A DNA stretch of 64,000 bases from Roseicyclus amphidinii (lineage in GTDB: Bacteria; Pseudomonadota; Alphaproteobacteria; Rhodobacterales; Rhodobacteraceae): positions 1-64,000 of the forward strand of contig NZ_JASJOE010000011.1 in assembly GCF_030163755.1 (NCBI RefSeq). Reading direction: 5' to 3'. Of this stretch, positions 8,528 to 17,488 are shown piece by piece. Under the pieces are notes generated by a model that saw only the letters and a list, made by a program, of their open reading frames with translations, was not told the DNA's origin and did no database searches. Within the stretch, counting starts at the first letter, position 1; each line of letters starts with the position of its first letter. A program made the position numbers and the translations under genes.

Positions 8528-10335
8528 CAGAGCCCGCTGCGCAGGGCTACGATCGCGTCACGCGCACGATCGGGGGCATCGAACCAGTATTCAGCCAGCA
8601 AAGGACCGATCTCGGTGTCGATGACTTGTGAGAACCAACTGGTAGGATCAGCGATGTCATCACCCGATGGCGTTACATATGAGTGACCCACTCGGAACTG
8701 GGGTCCCAAGGCTCGGTCCTGAGCGATCGTGTCGTTCAGTGCCATCATGCGATCCCGGATCAGGGCGATCACGTCTTCTGACAGGCCGTGGTTGCGACAC
8801 CAATCCGCCCAGGCACCATTGAGCGTCGGCTCTAACGAGACGAAGGCGAAGCGGCGACGCAAGGCCAGATCGACGAGCGCGAGGGACCGGTCGGCGATGT
8901 TCATCGTGCCGATGATGTGCAGGTTTTCCGGCACATGCACCTTTTCTCCAGGCACCTTGCGATAGGCGAGTTCTATCGCGTCGGCCCTGCTGCGCTTGGT
9001 ATGCTCCAGCAGCGTCAGCATTTCGCCGAACACCTGCGCGGGGTTGCCGCGATTGATTTCCTCGATGATCAGCACGTGCGGCAGGTCGGGCTGAGCACGC
9101 GCTGCTTCGACCACCTGCAAGAAGATCCCGTCGGTGAGGGCCAGACCAGCACCTGAGGGACGATACCCTCGCACGAAGTCTTCATATGACAGCGAAGGAT
9201 GAAACTGCACGGAACGCAATTGGTCTGGCAGTGGAGTCTCCCGTCCGATCAGCGCGCGGGCGATGCGCTTTGCGAGCCAAGTCTTTCCTGTGCCGGGCGG
9301 CCCCTGCAAGATCAGGTTCTTCTTTTCAGACAAAAGCCGGATCAGGCGCATAAGTTCCGCTCGGTCGAGAAATCCACCCTCCTCGATGATGTCGTCGACA
9401 CTATATGTTGCGACAGCGAGGATTTCTTCGGCTTCCCCTTCTGCCTCATCCTCTGCTTCCGCTTCGCTGAGCGGATCCACCTCGGGAGCAAAGCGCTCGG
9501 CCCAGTAAGGTTGCCGCAGGAAATGTGCGTAGTCCTGATCCGCCCCTTCGAAAGTGAAGGCGATAAGCTTCCGGGCCATGTCATCATCTTCGACCCGGGC
9601 ACGTGCGACCGTCGTTCGGTAGGTGTAGAAATACCATTCCCGCGGAGGGTCGAGCACCTGCCAATCGACATTGACGCTCTGCTTGTCCCCATGGTTCGAC
9701 GTGATGGTTCCGATCGCCTTAATCCGCATGGCACTGGCGGCGCGGCCGTAGTTCTCGAATGGAACATCGTGCTTGCGCGTAAACGAAGCCTTGATCGCTA
9801 TCCGATCCCCAAGCTTCATCTGTTTGACGAGGTTTGAGAATTTCTCGTCGTAACCGTTCTGCCAGATGCCGTCGCGCAAGAACCGATCCGTCTGATCACC
9901 CGTGCTCCACACTGAGCCCACGAACCAGTAGTTCACGCCTTCTGGAACGAGTTCATCGACAGGGGCTGCTTGTTCGTCTTCATCCCCCACGAAATTGGCA
10001 TACGCGTTTCGAAAAATCTCGATCGCGGCCTCGGGTGTCGGCTCTGCCAGCCTGCCGGCTTCCGTCAATCCCCAGACACCACGCTTCGGAGCATATAGCA
10101 TGCCAGCTTTTGAAAGGTAGAAACGGGCGAAATGAACCCTGTTTTCGAACTTGGAGCCACCGTTCTTGTTGGTCAGCGACAAAAACTCGTCCGGGATCTC
10201 GTATCGGCGGATCAGCTCATCGAATACCTGCCGCGGACGCGCAGTGCCTCCCAGATCGCGCATGATCTGTAGCATCGGCCCGAAGTAGCTGACGAACTGC
10301 GGAACCCCATCGATCTTTTGGTCGTGTAAACCCAT
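8527..10335 (-). CDS. mcrB: McrB, AAA+ GTPase with Mrr-N and EVE-like reader domains
   Basis: A 602-residue motor and specificity subunit. Residues ~10-95 resemble the Mrr N-terminal winged helix. Residues ~130-280 look like an EVE/PUA-type modified-base reader (NYWFVGS start, aromatic-rich). An acidic linker (~290-305) leads to the AAA+ domain: Walker A GPPGTGKT 345-352, Walker B IIEEIN 423-428, and the McrB GTP-binding signature MNIADRS 478-484. The reader differs from the DUF3578 domain of E. coli McrB, so the recognised modification may differ too. It lies 85 bp after hsdM on the same strand and overlaps mcrC by one base. Confidence 0.9.
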   Translation of the reverse strand: MGLHDQKIDGVPQFVSYFGPMLQIMRDLGGTARPRQVFDELIRRYEIPDEFLSLTNKNGGSKFENRVHFARFYLSKAGMLYAPKRGVWGLTEAGRLAEPTPEAAIEIFRNAYANFVGDEDEQAAPVDELVPEGVNYWFVGSVWSTGDQTDRFLRDGIWQNGYDEKFSNLVKQMKLGDRIAIKASFTRKHDVPFENYGRAASAMRIKAIGTITSNHGDKQSVNVDWQVLDPPREWYFYTYRTTVARARVEDDDMARKLIAFTFEGADQDYAHFLRQPYWAERFAPEVDPLSEAEAEDEAEGEAEEILAVATYSVDDIIEEGGFLDRAELMRLIRLLSEKKNLILQGPPGTGKTWLAKRIARALIGRETPLPDQLRSVQFHPSLSYEDFVRGYRPSGAGLALTDGIFLQVVEAARAQPDLPHVLIIEEINRGNPAQVFGEMLTLLEHTKRSRADAIELAYRKVPGEKVHVPENLHIIGTMNIADRSLALVDLALRRRFAFVSLEPTLNGAWADWCRNHGLSEDVIALIRDRMMALNDTIAQDRALGPQFRVGHSYVTPSGDDIADPTSWFSQVIDTEIGPLLAEYWFDAPDRARDAIVALRSGL

Positions 10336-10420
10336 TCAGCTATCCATCTGCTTTTTGTGGCCTTTCCCGCGCACCGAAACGCGGTTGTTCTTTCCGGGGC
10401 AGTCAGATCTCCGCGGCGGA

Positions 10421-11863
10421 TTATTCCGGGGCTCCGGCCAGTTCACTGGCGACGCTGCGGAACTGTTCGAGAGCGGCTTCGAGGTTGTCCATGATCTCCG
10501 ATGCCAGAACATCAGGGGCGGGCAGGCTGTCGATGTCCTCTAAGCTGTCATCCTTGAGCCAGAAGATATCGAGGTTCAGCTTGTCCCGCGCGACAAGTTC
10601 CTCGTAGGTAAAGCACCGGAACCGCTCGGTTTCCTTCCGCTCCCGATAGCAGGTGACGAAGTCGTCGAAATCGGCGCGGGTCAGGCGCTTGGTTTTCAAA
10701 GTCTTGTGGACATTCGTCCGGTAGTCATAGACCCACAGCGCCTTGGTCTGCACCTCGCGCGACGCTGGACGTTTGTCGAAGAACAGGACGTTCGCCTTCA
10801 CGCCGGGGCTATACCAGATGCCGGTCGGCAGCCGCAGGAGGGTGTGAAAGTTGAACCCCTCCAACAGCCGTTTACGGATGCCTTCACCGGCCCGACCAGC
10901 CTCGAACAGCACGTTGTCGGGCAGCACCACGCCCGCCCGCCCATTCGCCTCGAGAATGGTCATGATGTGCTGGAGGAAGTTGAACTGCTTGTTCGAGGTG
11001 GTGAACTTGAAATCCTCGCGCTCGTAATTCTCCCGCTCGGTCGAGACGGAGCCATCCTCGCCCACGACCTTGTAGCTCGACTTCTTGCCGAAGGGCGGGT
11101 TGGTCAGCACGATCTTGAAACGGTCCCCACCATCGCTGGCAAGAGCATCGCTTTGCACCACGGGACTGCCGCCGTTGCCGATGCCGTGCAGATAGAGGTT
11201 CATGGCGCAAAGTCGGACGACCTCGTCCACGATATCGACGCCGGTGAAGGCCGTGTGACGCAGGGCGCGCAGCTTTTCGCGGTCTTGCGTCTGGGTCTTC
11301 ATGTGGTCGTAAGCGGCAAGGAGGAAGCCGCCCGTCCCGCAGGCGGGGTCGCAGACGGTTTCGCCGATCTTGGGGTCGATGCATTCGACCATGGCCTCGA
11401 TCACCGGGCGGGGGGTGAAGTATTGTCCAGCCCCGGATTTCACCTCCGAGGCGTTCCGCTCCAACAGGCCCTCGTAAATCTCGCCCTTCACGTCGACCTG
11501 AAGGCCAATCCACGGGCCCTCCTTGTCGATCAGGCTGACCACGCGCTTGAGCTTGGCCGGGTCCGACAGCTTGTTTTGCGCCTTGCGGAAGATCGTCCCG
11601 ATCAGCCCGTCCTCGCGCGCCAGCGCCTCGAGCGTGTGGCGGTATTGGAGTTCCAGCGCGTCGCCATCCTTGTTGGCAAGCTGCGCCCAGCTCCATTTCG
11701 GGGGGATGGCCGAGGTTTCGCCCAACAGTTCCTCGCGCTCCTGGTCCATCTTGAGGAAGAGGAGGTAGGTGATCTGCTCTATGTAATCGCCATAGGACAC
11801 GCCCTGGTCCCGCAGGACATGGGCATAGTTCCAGACCTTGGAGACAAGCTGTTCGTTGGTCAT
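10421..11863 (-). CDS. hsdM: HsdM, type I restriction-modification DNA methyltransferase subunit
   Basis: A 480-residue N6-adenine methyltransferase. The S-adenosylmethionine motif DPACGTGG (172-179) and the catalytic NPPF (255-258) are intact, and the N-terminal HsdM helical domain is present. The start at 11863 (MTNEQLV) has a GAAGGAG Shine-Dalgarno and is preferred over an in-frame upstream codon at 11932. It pairs with HsdS for methylation and with HsdR for restriction. A 110-residue gene separates it from hsdS, which is unusual. Confidence 0.92.
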   Translation of the reverse strand: MTNEQLVSKVWNYAHVLRDQGVSYGDYIEQITYLLFLKMDQEREELLGETSAIPPKWSWAQLANKDGDALELQYRHTLEALAREDGLIGTIFRKAQNKLSDPAKLKRVVSLIDKEGPWIGLQVDVKGEIYEGLLERNASEVKSGAGQYFTPRPVIEAMVECIDPKIGETVCDPACGTGGFLLAAYDHMKTQTQDREKLRALRHTAFTGVDIVDEVVRLCAMNLYLHGIGNGGSPVVQSDALASDGGDRFKIVLTNPPFGKKSSYKVVGEDGSVSTERENYEREDFKFTTSNKQFNFLQHIMTILEANGRAGVVLPDNVLFEAGRAGEGIRKRLLEGFNFHTLLRLPTGIWYSPGVKANVLFFDKRPASREVQTKALWVYDYRTNVHKTLKTKRLTRADFDDFVTCYRERKETERFRCFTYEELVARDKLNLDIFWLKDDSLEDIDSLPAPDVLASEIMDNLEAALEQFRSVASELAGAPE

Positions 11864-11873
11864 ACCCACTCCT

Positions 11874-12206
11874 TCAGGAAAACGCTTCTTCTGTCGCGAC
11901 CAACAGATTGGCCGCCGCCGTGTCCCGATCATCGGAGCGCAGCCAATCTAGTATGTCCTCTTCGCTTCCGAACAGAACCTCGCGCGCCTTGATTGCGCCC
12001 AGGCGGTATTCGAGGGCCATGATGGATTCTTGACGCAGGGAATTGCCGCAGACCCATGCGCCATAGAGCGTCAGAGAAATGACGTGGGAGTGCGAGAATA
12101 GGTTCTCGTCGATCTCCATCCCCGCCATCAGCCGTTCGGCGATCTGTTCGCTCTCAAGCTTGGCGAGAGTGGTCTCTTCCTTGAAGCGTTCGATTGCGGT
12201 TTTCAT
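11874..12206 (-). CDS. Unknown 110-residue protein inside the type I RM operon
   Basis: A small acidic helical protein between hsdS and hsdM. Its ATG overlaps the hsdS stop (ATGA, 12203-12206) and it ends 10 bp before the hsdM start, so it is built into the operon. I see no known motif. Given the position it may modulate assembly or activity of the RM complex, or be an unrelated passenger; no function can be assigned from sequence alone. Confidence 0.75.
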   Translation of the reverse strand: MKTAIERFKEETTLAKLESEQIAERLMAGMEIDENLFSHSHVISLTLYGAWVCGNSLRQESIMALEYRLGAIKAREVLFGSEEDILDWLRSDDRDTAAANLLVATEEAFS

Positions 12207-13621
12207 GTGGCTTTGGCTCTTCCACGCTTTGCCGTGGGGCTTTTCTGTGCCGCAATCCGCGCGAGTAGGGCAGCGGCGGGTTCGTCGGTGGGGTCCTGGG
12301 GGACGAGGCGGCCTGCGAAAGCATCCTTCAGGATGGACTGGCGCAGGGCAGCGGAGCGGGCGAGTTCGGTTTGGCAGACTTGTTCCGCAAACCTTATGTT
12401 TGAGAATGCTTCGTCAATTCGATTCTTGATCTCTGCCTGTTCTGCGCTCGGAGGAAGTGGCACCGCAACGGCGTTCAGGATTTCCAGATTGATATTCTTT
12501 TGGGCGGTGGCAGGCGCATATCTGTCGAGATTTTCCTTCGCAGTCCTAATGAAGCATTCGACATACTCGCCGCTCACTTCAGGATGCGGAACCAAGCCCA
12601 CAACGCTATCTGGAAAGCACGCGTCGATTTCTAGAATTCCAGACTCAGCAATGTTTGCGGCAATTGTTATACAGATAGTTCCCTTGGGCCAAATCTTTGA
12701 CTGGGCGAGACCGAAGTCGTTATAGAGCGCATCATATTCCGAGATTCGCCCAGCGCTATTCCTAACCCTTCCTGTCTGAAGGAACGGATATTTCCCGTCG
12801 CTATAAAGTCGCTTGTCGTTTCGGGGGCGGTGCTTCGACTTTCCTCGCCCGAATTCACCAAGCATGGGTAAGGTCGCCCAAACCCAGCCCTCCGGTAGTT
12901 CCGGCAGGTCGGTGGTGTCGGGGGCGGTGGGCTCCTTGTATTTGCCCCTGCCGTCCCAGGTTTCGCGGCGGGTTTGCAGGATGCGGGCGAGCAGGTCGCG
13001 GCCATGTTCGAGGCGGTGGGCGTTCTCGGCGCGCCAGTCGGCGGTGAGCTGGCCGGTGACGGCGGCCTTCAGGACGGACTGGCGATAGCGGGCGAGCAGT
13101 TTCTGCACGTCGCGCAGCGCCTCTTCGCCCTTGTCCAGCCGGGCGAACAGCGTCTCGATCTTCTCCACTATGCGGCGTTGTTCGTTGAGTGGCGGTAGCT
13201 TGAGGGGAATTCCCTTCATACTGGCCTGTGTCAATTTCAGGCGTGTAGTTCCCGAAACAAATCTGTGATAGTCGATCACGTTCAGTTGGTGGCTCAGAAA
13301 GCCGTTATCCAGCGACCCGTTTCCACGCAAAATATGCGCATGGTTATTGACCCAGTATCTCCCGGAGACTCGATAGGCTTTGGCCTTGTATGGATCAAAG
13401 AATGGTGCGCCATCCTCACCAAGAAGAACAGCATCTCCTTCGAATATGAAATCGTCAATTTCACCAACTTTTCCGGTTGCCCCGTAATATGGATACCGAA
13501 TTTTGGCATTCGACAGCCGCTCATCCCGCTCCTTGTTGTTCACAGGGATGCGTTGGCTGTCGAGGATTTCAACGGCTTCACCAAGTTCCGCAAGACACCA
13601 ATTCGAGGGCAAATCCTCCAT
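12203..13621 (-). CDS. hsdS: HsdS, type I RM specificity subunit
   Basis: A 472-residue specificity subunit with two target-recognition domains (about 1-150 and 235-390). Each is followed by a conserved helical region: LPPLNEQRRIVEKI near 155 and LPPSAEQAEI near 400. The tandem layout sets a bipartite recognition site and binds two HsdM copies. Its ATG shares one base with the hsdR stop (TAATG). TRDs cannot be matched to a sequence specificity by eye. Confidence 0.92.
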   Translation of the reverse strand: MEDLPSNWCLAELGEAVEILDSQRIPVNNKERDERLSNAKIRYPYYGATGKVGEIDDFIFEGDAVLLGEDGAPFFDPYKAKAYRVSGRYWVNNHAHILRGNGSLDNGFLSHQLNVIDYHRFVSGTTRLKLTQASMKGIPLKLPPLNEQRRIVEKIETLFARLDKGEEALRDVQKLLARYRQSVLKAAVTGQLTADWRAENAHRLEHGRDLLARILQTRRETWDGRGKYKEPTAPDTTDLPELPEGWVWATLPMLGEFGRGKSKHRPRNDKRLYSDGKYPFLQTGRVRNSAGRISEYDALYNDFGLAQSKIWPKGTICITIAANIAESGILEIDACFPDSVVGLVPHPEVSGEYVECFIRTAKENLDRYAPATAQKNINLEILNAVAVPLPPSAEQAEIKNRIDEAFSNIRFAEQVCQTELARSAALRQSILKDAFAGRLVPQDPTDEPAAALLARIAAQKSPTAKRGRAKAT

Positions 13622-16383
13622 TAAGCTACCAGCGCCCCCTGCAATTCTTCAAGCATATCGTTCAGCCCCGGACCCAATACCTTGCGCGCCTGCAATATCC
13701 CACCCTTGTCGGCGAGGCTTGGCACTTCCATGAAGTCGCGCGGCGCGATCTCGGCATTGGCAGCGATGAAGGATGCGATGGCGCGCAGCCAATCCTCCTG
13801 CTCCTGGGTATAGTCGCGGCCCGCCTTCTTCTCGCGCCCCATCCAAAGGTTGAACCGCTGTTCGACGATGGTGGCAAAGGGCTCCAGCACCTCGGTCTGA
13901 CCCAGGGCGAACCGGACAAGGCTGACCACCTCGGTCAGTTGTTCGTCAACCGGCGCCCCGCGCACACGGGCGGCATCAAGCCGTTTGTAAGCCTGCCAGA
14001 CGGTCGCGGTGTTCAAATAGGGCGGGCGTTCGCCCATCACCGTCACCAGTTCGCGGATGGCTGCATAGGTCAGCCGCTGTGCGCCATAGGGCTGGTTGTA
14101 GAGGATTTGCAGCGCGGTCAGCTCGTCGCGGTTGTCGTCGATGAAGGCGCGGAAGCCGGTGATGGTTTCCTCGGCCCGCTTCATGTCGAAGCCCGCGCCG
14201 GTAACCTCATCGGTGGTGATCTCGTCGATCACGATGTCCGTCTTTTGCTTGATGTCCTCGAGCAGATTTCGGGCGGCAGGATTGTCGAAGGGACGGCAGG
14301 CGGTGTCGGTCAGCTCCTCGATCACGGCGCGTTCTTGCTCGGGCGTGGGGGCGGGGCCGTGACGTTCGCGGGTGGCCGTCTGTTGCTTGTCGATGTCGAT
14401 GGCGTCGAGCAGGGCGTTTGCCAGATCGCGCGGCGTCTTGCCGCCCGTGACCTCGGCAATGCGGGCACGGTCCTCATCCCCCAGCTTGCGGTCCAGAATG
14501 GCCAGGCGCGCGGCAAGCGACGACAGCGCATCCTCATCCCGCCTGCCCATGGCGATCTGTTCGATCAGGGCGTCGAAGCTGAGGGATTTCTTGCGCTCCA
14601 GCGGTTGGGAGGCGTTCTTTTTCGTCTCGGACACGCCGACAGCGTCGATCAGAATGAAGCGGGTCTTGGTCTTGGCGTCAGGCGTGACGGCTTGCAGGTC
14701 GGCATCGGGGATGGTGCGGACGCCGCGCCCCTTCATCTGCTCGTAATAGCCTTCGGATTTCACGTCCCGCATGAAGATCAACACCTCGACCGGCTTGATG
14801 TCGGTGCCCGTGGCGATCATGTCGACGGTCACTGCGACGCGGGGGAAGGGGTCGACCCGAAAGGCCTTGATCATCGATTTCGGGTCTTCGCCGGTGTTTC
14901 GGTAGGTGATCTTCTTGGCGAAGTCATTGCCCTCGCCAAAGACCTCGCGGACGGCATGGACGATCTCCTCAGCGTGGTTGTCGTCCTTGGCGAAGATCAG
15001 GGTCTTGGGCAGCCAGTCGCCGGTGCGGTCTGGGAATAGCTCGGTGAAGACCCGGTCCTTGTAGGTCTGCAGGACGGTCCTGATCTGGTTGGGGTTCACG
15101 ACGGAGCGGTCGAGCTCCTTGGCTGTGTATTCCAGATCGGCGTCGAGCTGTTCATAGCGGACCTTGCGGGTGCGCTTGTCGCGCACGGGCACCTGAAAGC
15201 CGGTCTCGTCGGTTTCGACCTTGCCGCCCTGTTCGGTGACGCGGGTGCGGATGCGGTAGATTTCATAACCGACGTTCACGCCATCGGCCACGGAGCGTTC
15301 ATAGGGGTATTCCGCGACGAGGTTCTGGTTGAAGAAGCCCAGCGTATGCTTGGAGGGCGTGGCCGTCAGCCCGATGATCGAGGCGTCGAAATACTCCAGC
15401 ACCTGCCTCCACAGGCCGTAGATGGAGCGGTGGCATTCGTCGGTGACCACGAAGTCGAAGGTCTCGATGGGGATGTCGGGATTGTAGGCGAGCGGCAAAG
15501 GCTCGCCGTCCTCGCCCTGCCAGGTCTCGAAGCCGGATGCCTCCTCCTCTTCCTCAGGCAGTTCCTGCCCTCGGAGCATGCTGTAGAGACGCTGGATCGT
15601 GGTGATCACGACCTTCGCGTCGGGGTCGATCCGGTGGGAGTTTAGGTGCTGGACGATGTATGTGTCCGTGAAGCGATTGGCGGCACCATGGGGGAGGAAG
15701 TTCTGAAACTCCTTCAGGGTCTGATCGCCGAGGTTGTTGCGGTCCACCAGAAAGAGGATGCGCTTGGCCCCGCCATGCTTGATCAGGCGGTAGGCGAAGG
15801 AACAGGCTGTGAAGGTTTTTCCCGCCCCCGTCGCCAGTTGGATCAAGGCGCGCGGGCGGTCGTTGGCGAAGGATTCCTCAAGGCCGGTGATGGCCTCGAC
15901 CTGGCAGTCCCTGAGGCCTTTTGTGTCCAGAGGTGGAAGGGCCTGAAGACGGGCTCTGAGCGATGCGGTGTCCTTCAGCGAGGCGTGAAGCGTCTCGGGC
16001 CGGTGGAAGGCAAAGAGGCGACGCGAGCGGGGCTTGGGGTCAGCCATGTCGCGGAAAAAGGTCTCATCCCCCGTGCTTTCGTAATCGAACCGCAGGGTGT
16101 CTTGCCACCGGGCAAGGTGGTCAGGCAGTTTTGCCATGTATTTTTCGGACTGCTCCGCGACCCCGCTGAGGGTGACCCCGGTCTTCTTGGCCTCGACGAC
16201 CCCGGCGGCTTTGCCATCGACGAACAGGAGGTAGTCGCAGGGGCCAGCGGGCAGGGAAAACTCCCGCACCGCTACACCAAGGGCGGCATTCTTGTTGAAC
16301 TGGTCGCGGTCTTGCAGGACCCAGCCCGCTGCCGAAAGCAGCGCGTCGATCTTAGTGCGGGCGATCTGTTCGGGGCCAAGCAT
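13621..16383 (-). CDS. hsdR: HsdR, type I restriction endonuclease motor subunit
   Basis: A 920-residue restriction subunit (EcoEI-like). The N-terminal PD-(D/E)xK nuclease shows Asp50 and Glu64-Ala-Lys66. The SF2 translocase has ATGAGKT (184-190), DECH (315-318) and TATP (340-343), with a helicase-C motif ending in a GRGVRT-like motif VI. The start at 16383 (MLGPEQIA) matches the family N-terminus; 49 in-frame codons upstream are probably not translated. It is the first gene of the minus-strand RM block, so its promoter should lie just right of 16383. Confidence 0.9.
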   Translation of the reverse strand: MLGPEQIARTKIDALLSAAGWVLQDRDQFNKNAALGVAVREFSLPAGPCDYLLFVDGKAAGVVEAKKTGVTLSGVAEQSEKYMAKLPDHLARWQDTLRFDYESTGDETFFRDMADPKPRSRRLFAFHRPETLHASLKDTASLRARLQALPPLDTKGLRDCQVEAITGLEESFANDRPRALIQLATGAGKTFTACSFAYRLIKHGGAKRILFLVDRNNLGDQTLKEFQNFLPHGAANRFTDTYIVQHLNSHRIDPDAKVVITTIQRLYSMLRGQELPEEEEEASGFETWQGEDGEPLPLAYNPDIPIETFDFVVTDECHRSIYGLWRQVLEYFDASIIGLTATPSKHTLGFFNQNLVAEYPYERSVADGVNVGYEIYRIRTRVTEQGGKVETDETGFQVPVRDKRTRKVRYEQLDADLEYTAKELDRSVVNPNQIRTVLQTYKDRVFTELFPDRTGDWLPKTLIFAKDDNHAEEIVHAVREVFGEGNDFAKKITYRNTGEDPKSMIKAFRVDPFPRVAVTVDMIATGTDIKPVEVLIFMRDVKSEGYYEQMKGRGVRTIPDADLQAVTPDAKTKTRFILIDAVGVSETKKNASQPLERKKSLSFDALIEQIAMGRRDEDALSSLAARLAILDRKLGDEDRARIAEVTGGKTPRDLANALLDAIDIDKQQTATRERHGPAPTPEQERAVIEELTDTACRPFDNPAARNLLEDIKQKTDIVIDEITTDEVTGAGFDMKRAEETITGFRAFIDDNRDELTALQILYNQPYGAQRLTYAAIRELVTVMGERPPYLNTATVWQAYKRLDAARVRGAPVDEQLTEVVSLVRFALGQTEVLEPFATIVEQRFNLWMGREKKAGRDYTQEQEDWLRAIASFIAANAEIAPRDFMEVPSLADKGGILQARKVLGPGLNDMLEELQGALVA

Positions 16384-17116
16384 ATCTTTTTCCGGCAAAA
16401 ATATGTCGTAGCGTATCAGGCTCCCAATCTGTGGCAACACATGTGCTGACGATTGACCTTGGAGCCGAGCCAGGGGGTTCGAGGCAACCCTAGCATGAGA
16501 GGCGCCGGCCTTGAGCCGTGTTGCACTCACATCAGTTTATCCTCGAAGCTATGCAACGAGCCGGACGAGGTGCTCGGGATCAACTGTGTTGCGACCGCCG
16601 GTAAAATGACCAGCGTAAGTCTGGCACCCTCACGCCGTATGCCGCCCGTGACGGTGCTGTCTGAACCTGTCCGGTTCCATCTAGATCCTCAGAAGTCTAT
16701 CGCCCCACGGGATTGGTGGCCGATCGGTCCCGCCGCGCTCTGGGTTTCGAAAATCATTTGCGAAAATATAATTAAAACATATAGTTAGTATTTTTCTGGG
16801 CTTCTCTGGGTTCGCGAGTTCTGCTATGGTCTCTGGAAGCAGAAGGGCTGAGGCCGAGCACGATGAACATCTATTCCCTGTTCCGCGGACACCTGTTTCG
16901 GGCGTCGTTGCACAACGCCAGGGGTGCCTTCGTCTTCGCCTGTTTGCCATTGCTTGGGGTGCGCCGCATGGTCCCGGATTGCATGAAGCTGGCGCCGTGC
17001 CGCGACGGGGGTGAGCGGGAAAGTTCCTCCCGGCATCCCCGTTTCTCCCTCTCGTTGGCCCCCCGGCAGCAAGACACCTCGCACCCCCCCGGTAAAACCC
17101 CCACGAGGATCTGCTG
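16384..17116. promoter_or_regulatory. 733-bp divergent region between hsdR and the mobilization genes; candidate promoter and oriT
   Basis: No supported gene. An AT-rich island at about 16750-16795 includes a perfect TATAAT at 16767-16772 on the plus strand, a plausible -10 for the mobilization operon, though the -35 is poor. Just upstream of the MobC-like gene are a short inverted repeat CGGGA (17016-17020) / TCCCG (17028-17032) and C-rich repeats between 17060 and 17100. Because oriT usually lies beside the relaxosome genes, 17000-17116 is the best candidate, but no nic sequence is recognisable. A weak ORF at 16863-17117 is not supported. Confidence 0.35.
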
Positions 17117-17488
17117 ATGGCGCGCCCCCGGAAGCCAGAACACGAGAAGCGTAAGCCTTGGGACATCCTGCATGTGACGCAGGCGGATCGTGAGAGTATT
17201 CGCGCAAGTGCGGACGCGGCGGGGCTCACGGTCAGCCAATACCTGCTTTCGTTGCACTATCAGACGCCGCGCCGTTCTTCGGTGCGAGGGGCCGATAGCA
17301 TTGTGGCTCTCGCGCGCGCAGAGTGTCATCTTGCAGACATCGCGAAGTCCGCGCGGGAGGGTCTGTCGGCGTCGAAGGCAATCGAGATCTTGGCGTGTCT
17401 CGTTTCGAATGAGCGAGCGTTTCGAGATGCAGTTCTGAAATCGAAATCCGTCGGCGACTCCGGATCGGAGGTTGACGGGCCATGTTGA
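17117..17488 (+). CDS. MobC-like relaxosome accessory protein (ribbon-helix-helix)
   Basis: A 123-residue basic protein. Its N-terminal part reads like a ribbon-helix-helix DNA-binding domain (ILHVTQADRESIRASADAAG) and a helical C-terminal half follows, as in MobC/MbeC accessory proteins that open oriT for the relaxase. A GAGG Shine-Dalgarno precedes the ATG. Its stop overlaps the relaxase ATG by 7 nt, matching the ColE1 mbeC-mbeA arrangement. The name rests on fold-like appearance and context. Confidence 0.65.
   Translation: MARPRKPEHEKRKPWDILHVTQADRESIRASADAAGLTVSQYLLSLHYQTPRRSSVRGADSIVALARAECHLADIAKSAREGLSASKAIEILACLVSNERAFRDAVLKSKSVGDSGSEVDGPC

Noticed and set aside
10706-11992. 428-codon plus-strand open frame
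   Set aside because: Antisense to hsdM, whose methyltransferase motifs are unambiguous.
16863-17117. 84-codon ORF ending on the MobC-like start codon (TGATG)
   Set aside because: Composition and codon use look non-coding, with poor Shine-Dalgarno; the region is better explained as leader/oriT. The overlap with the start codon is the only support.
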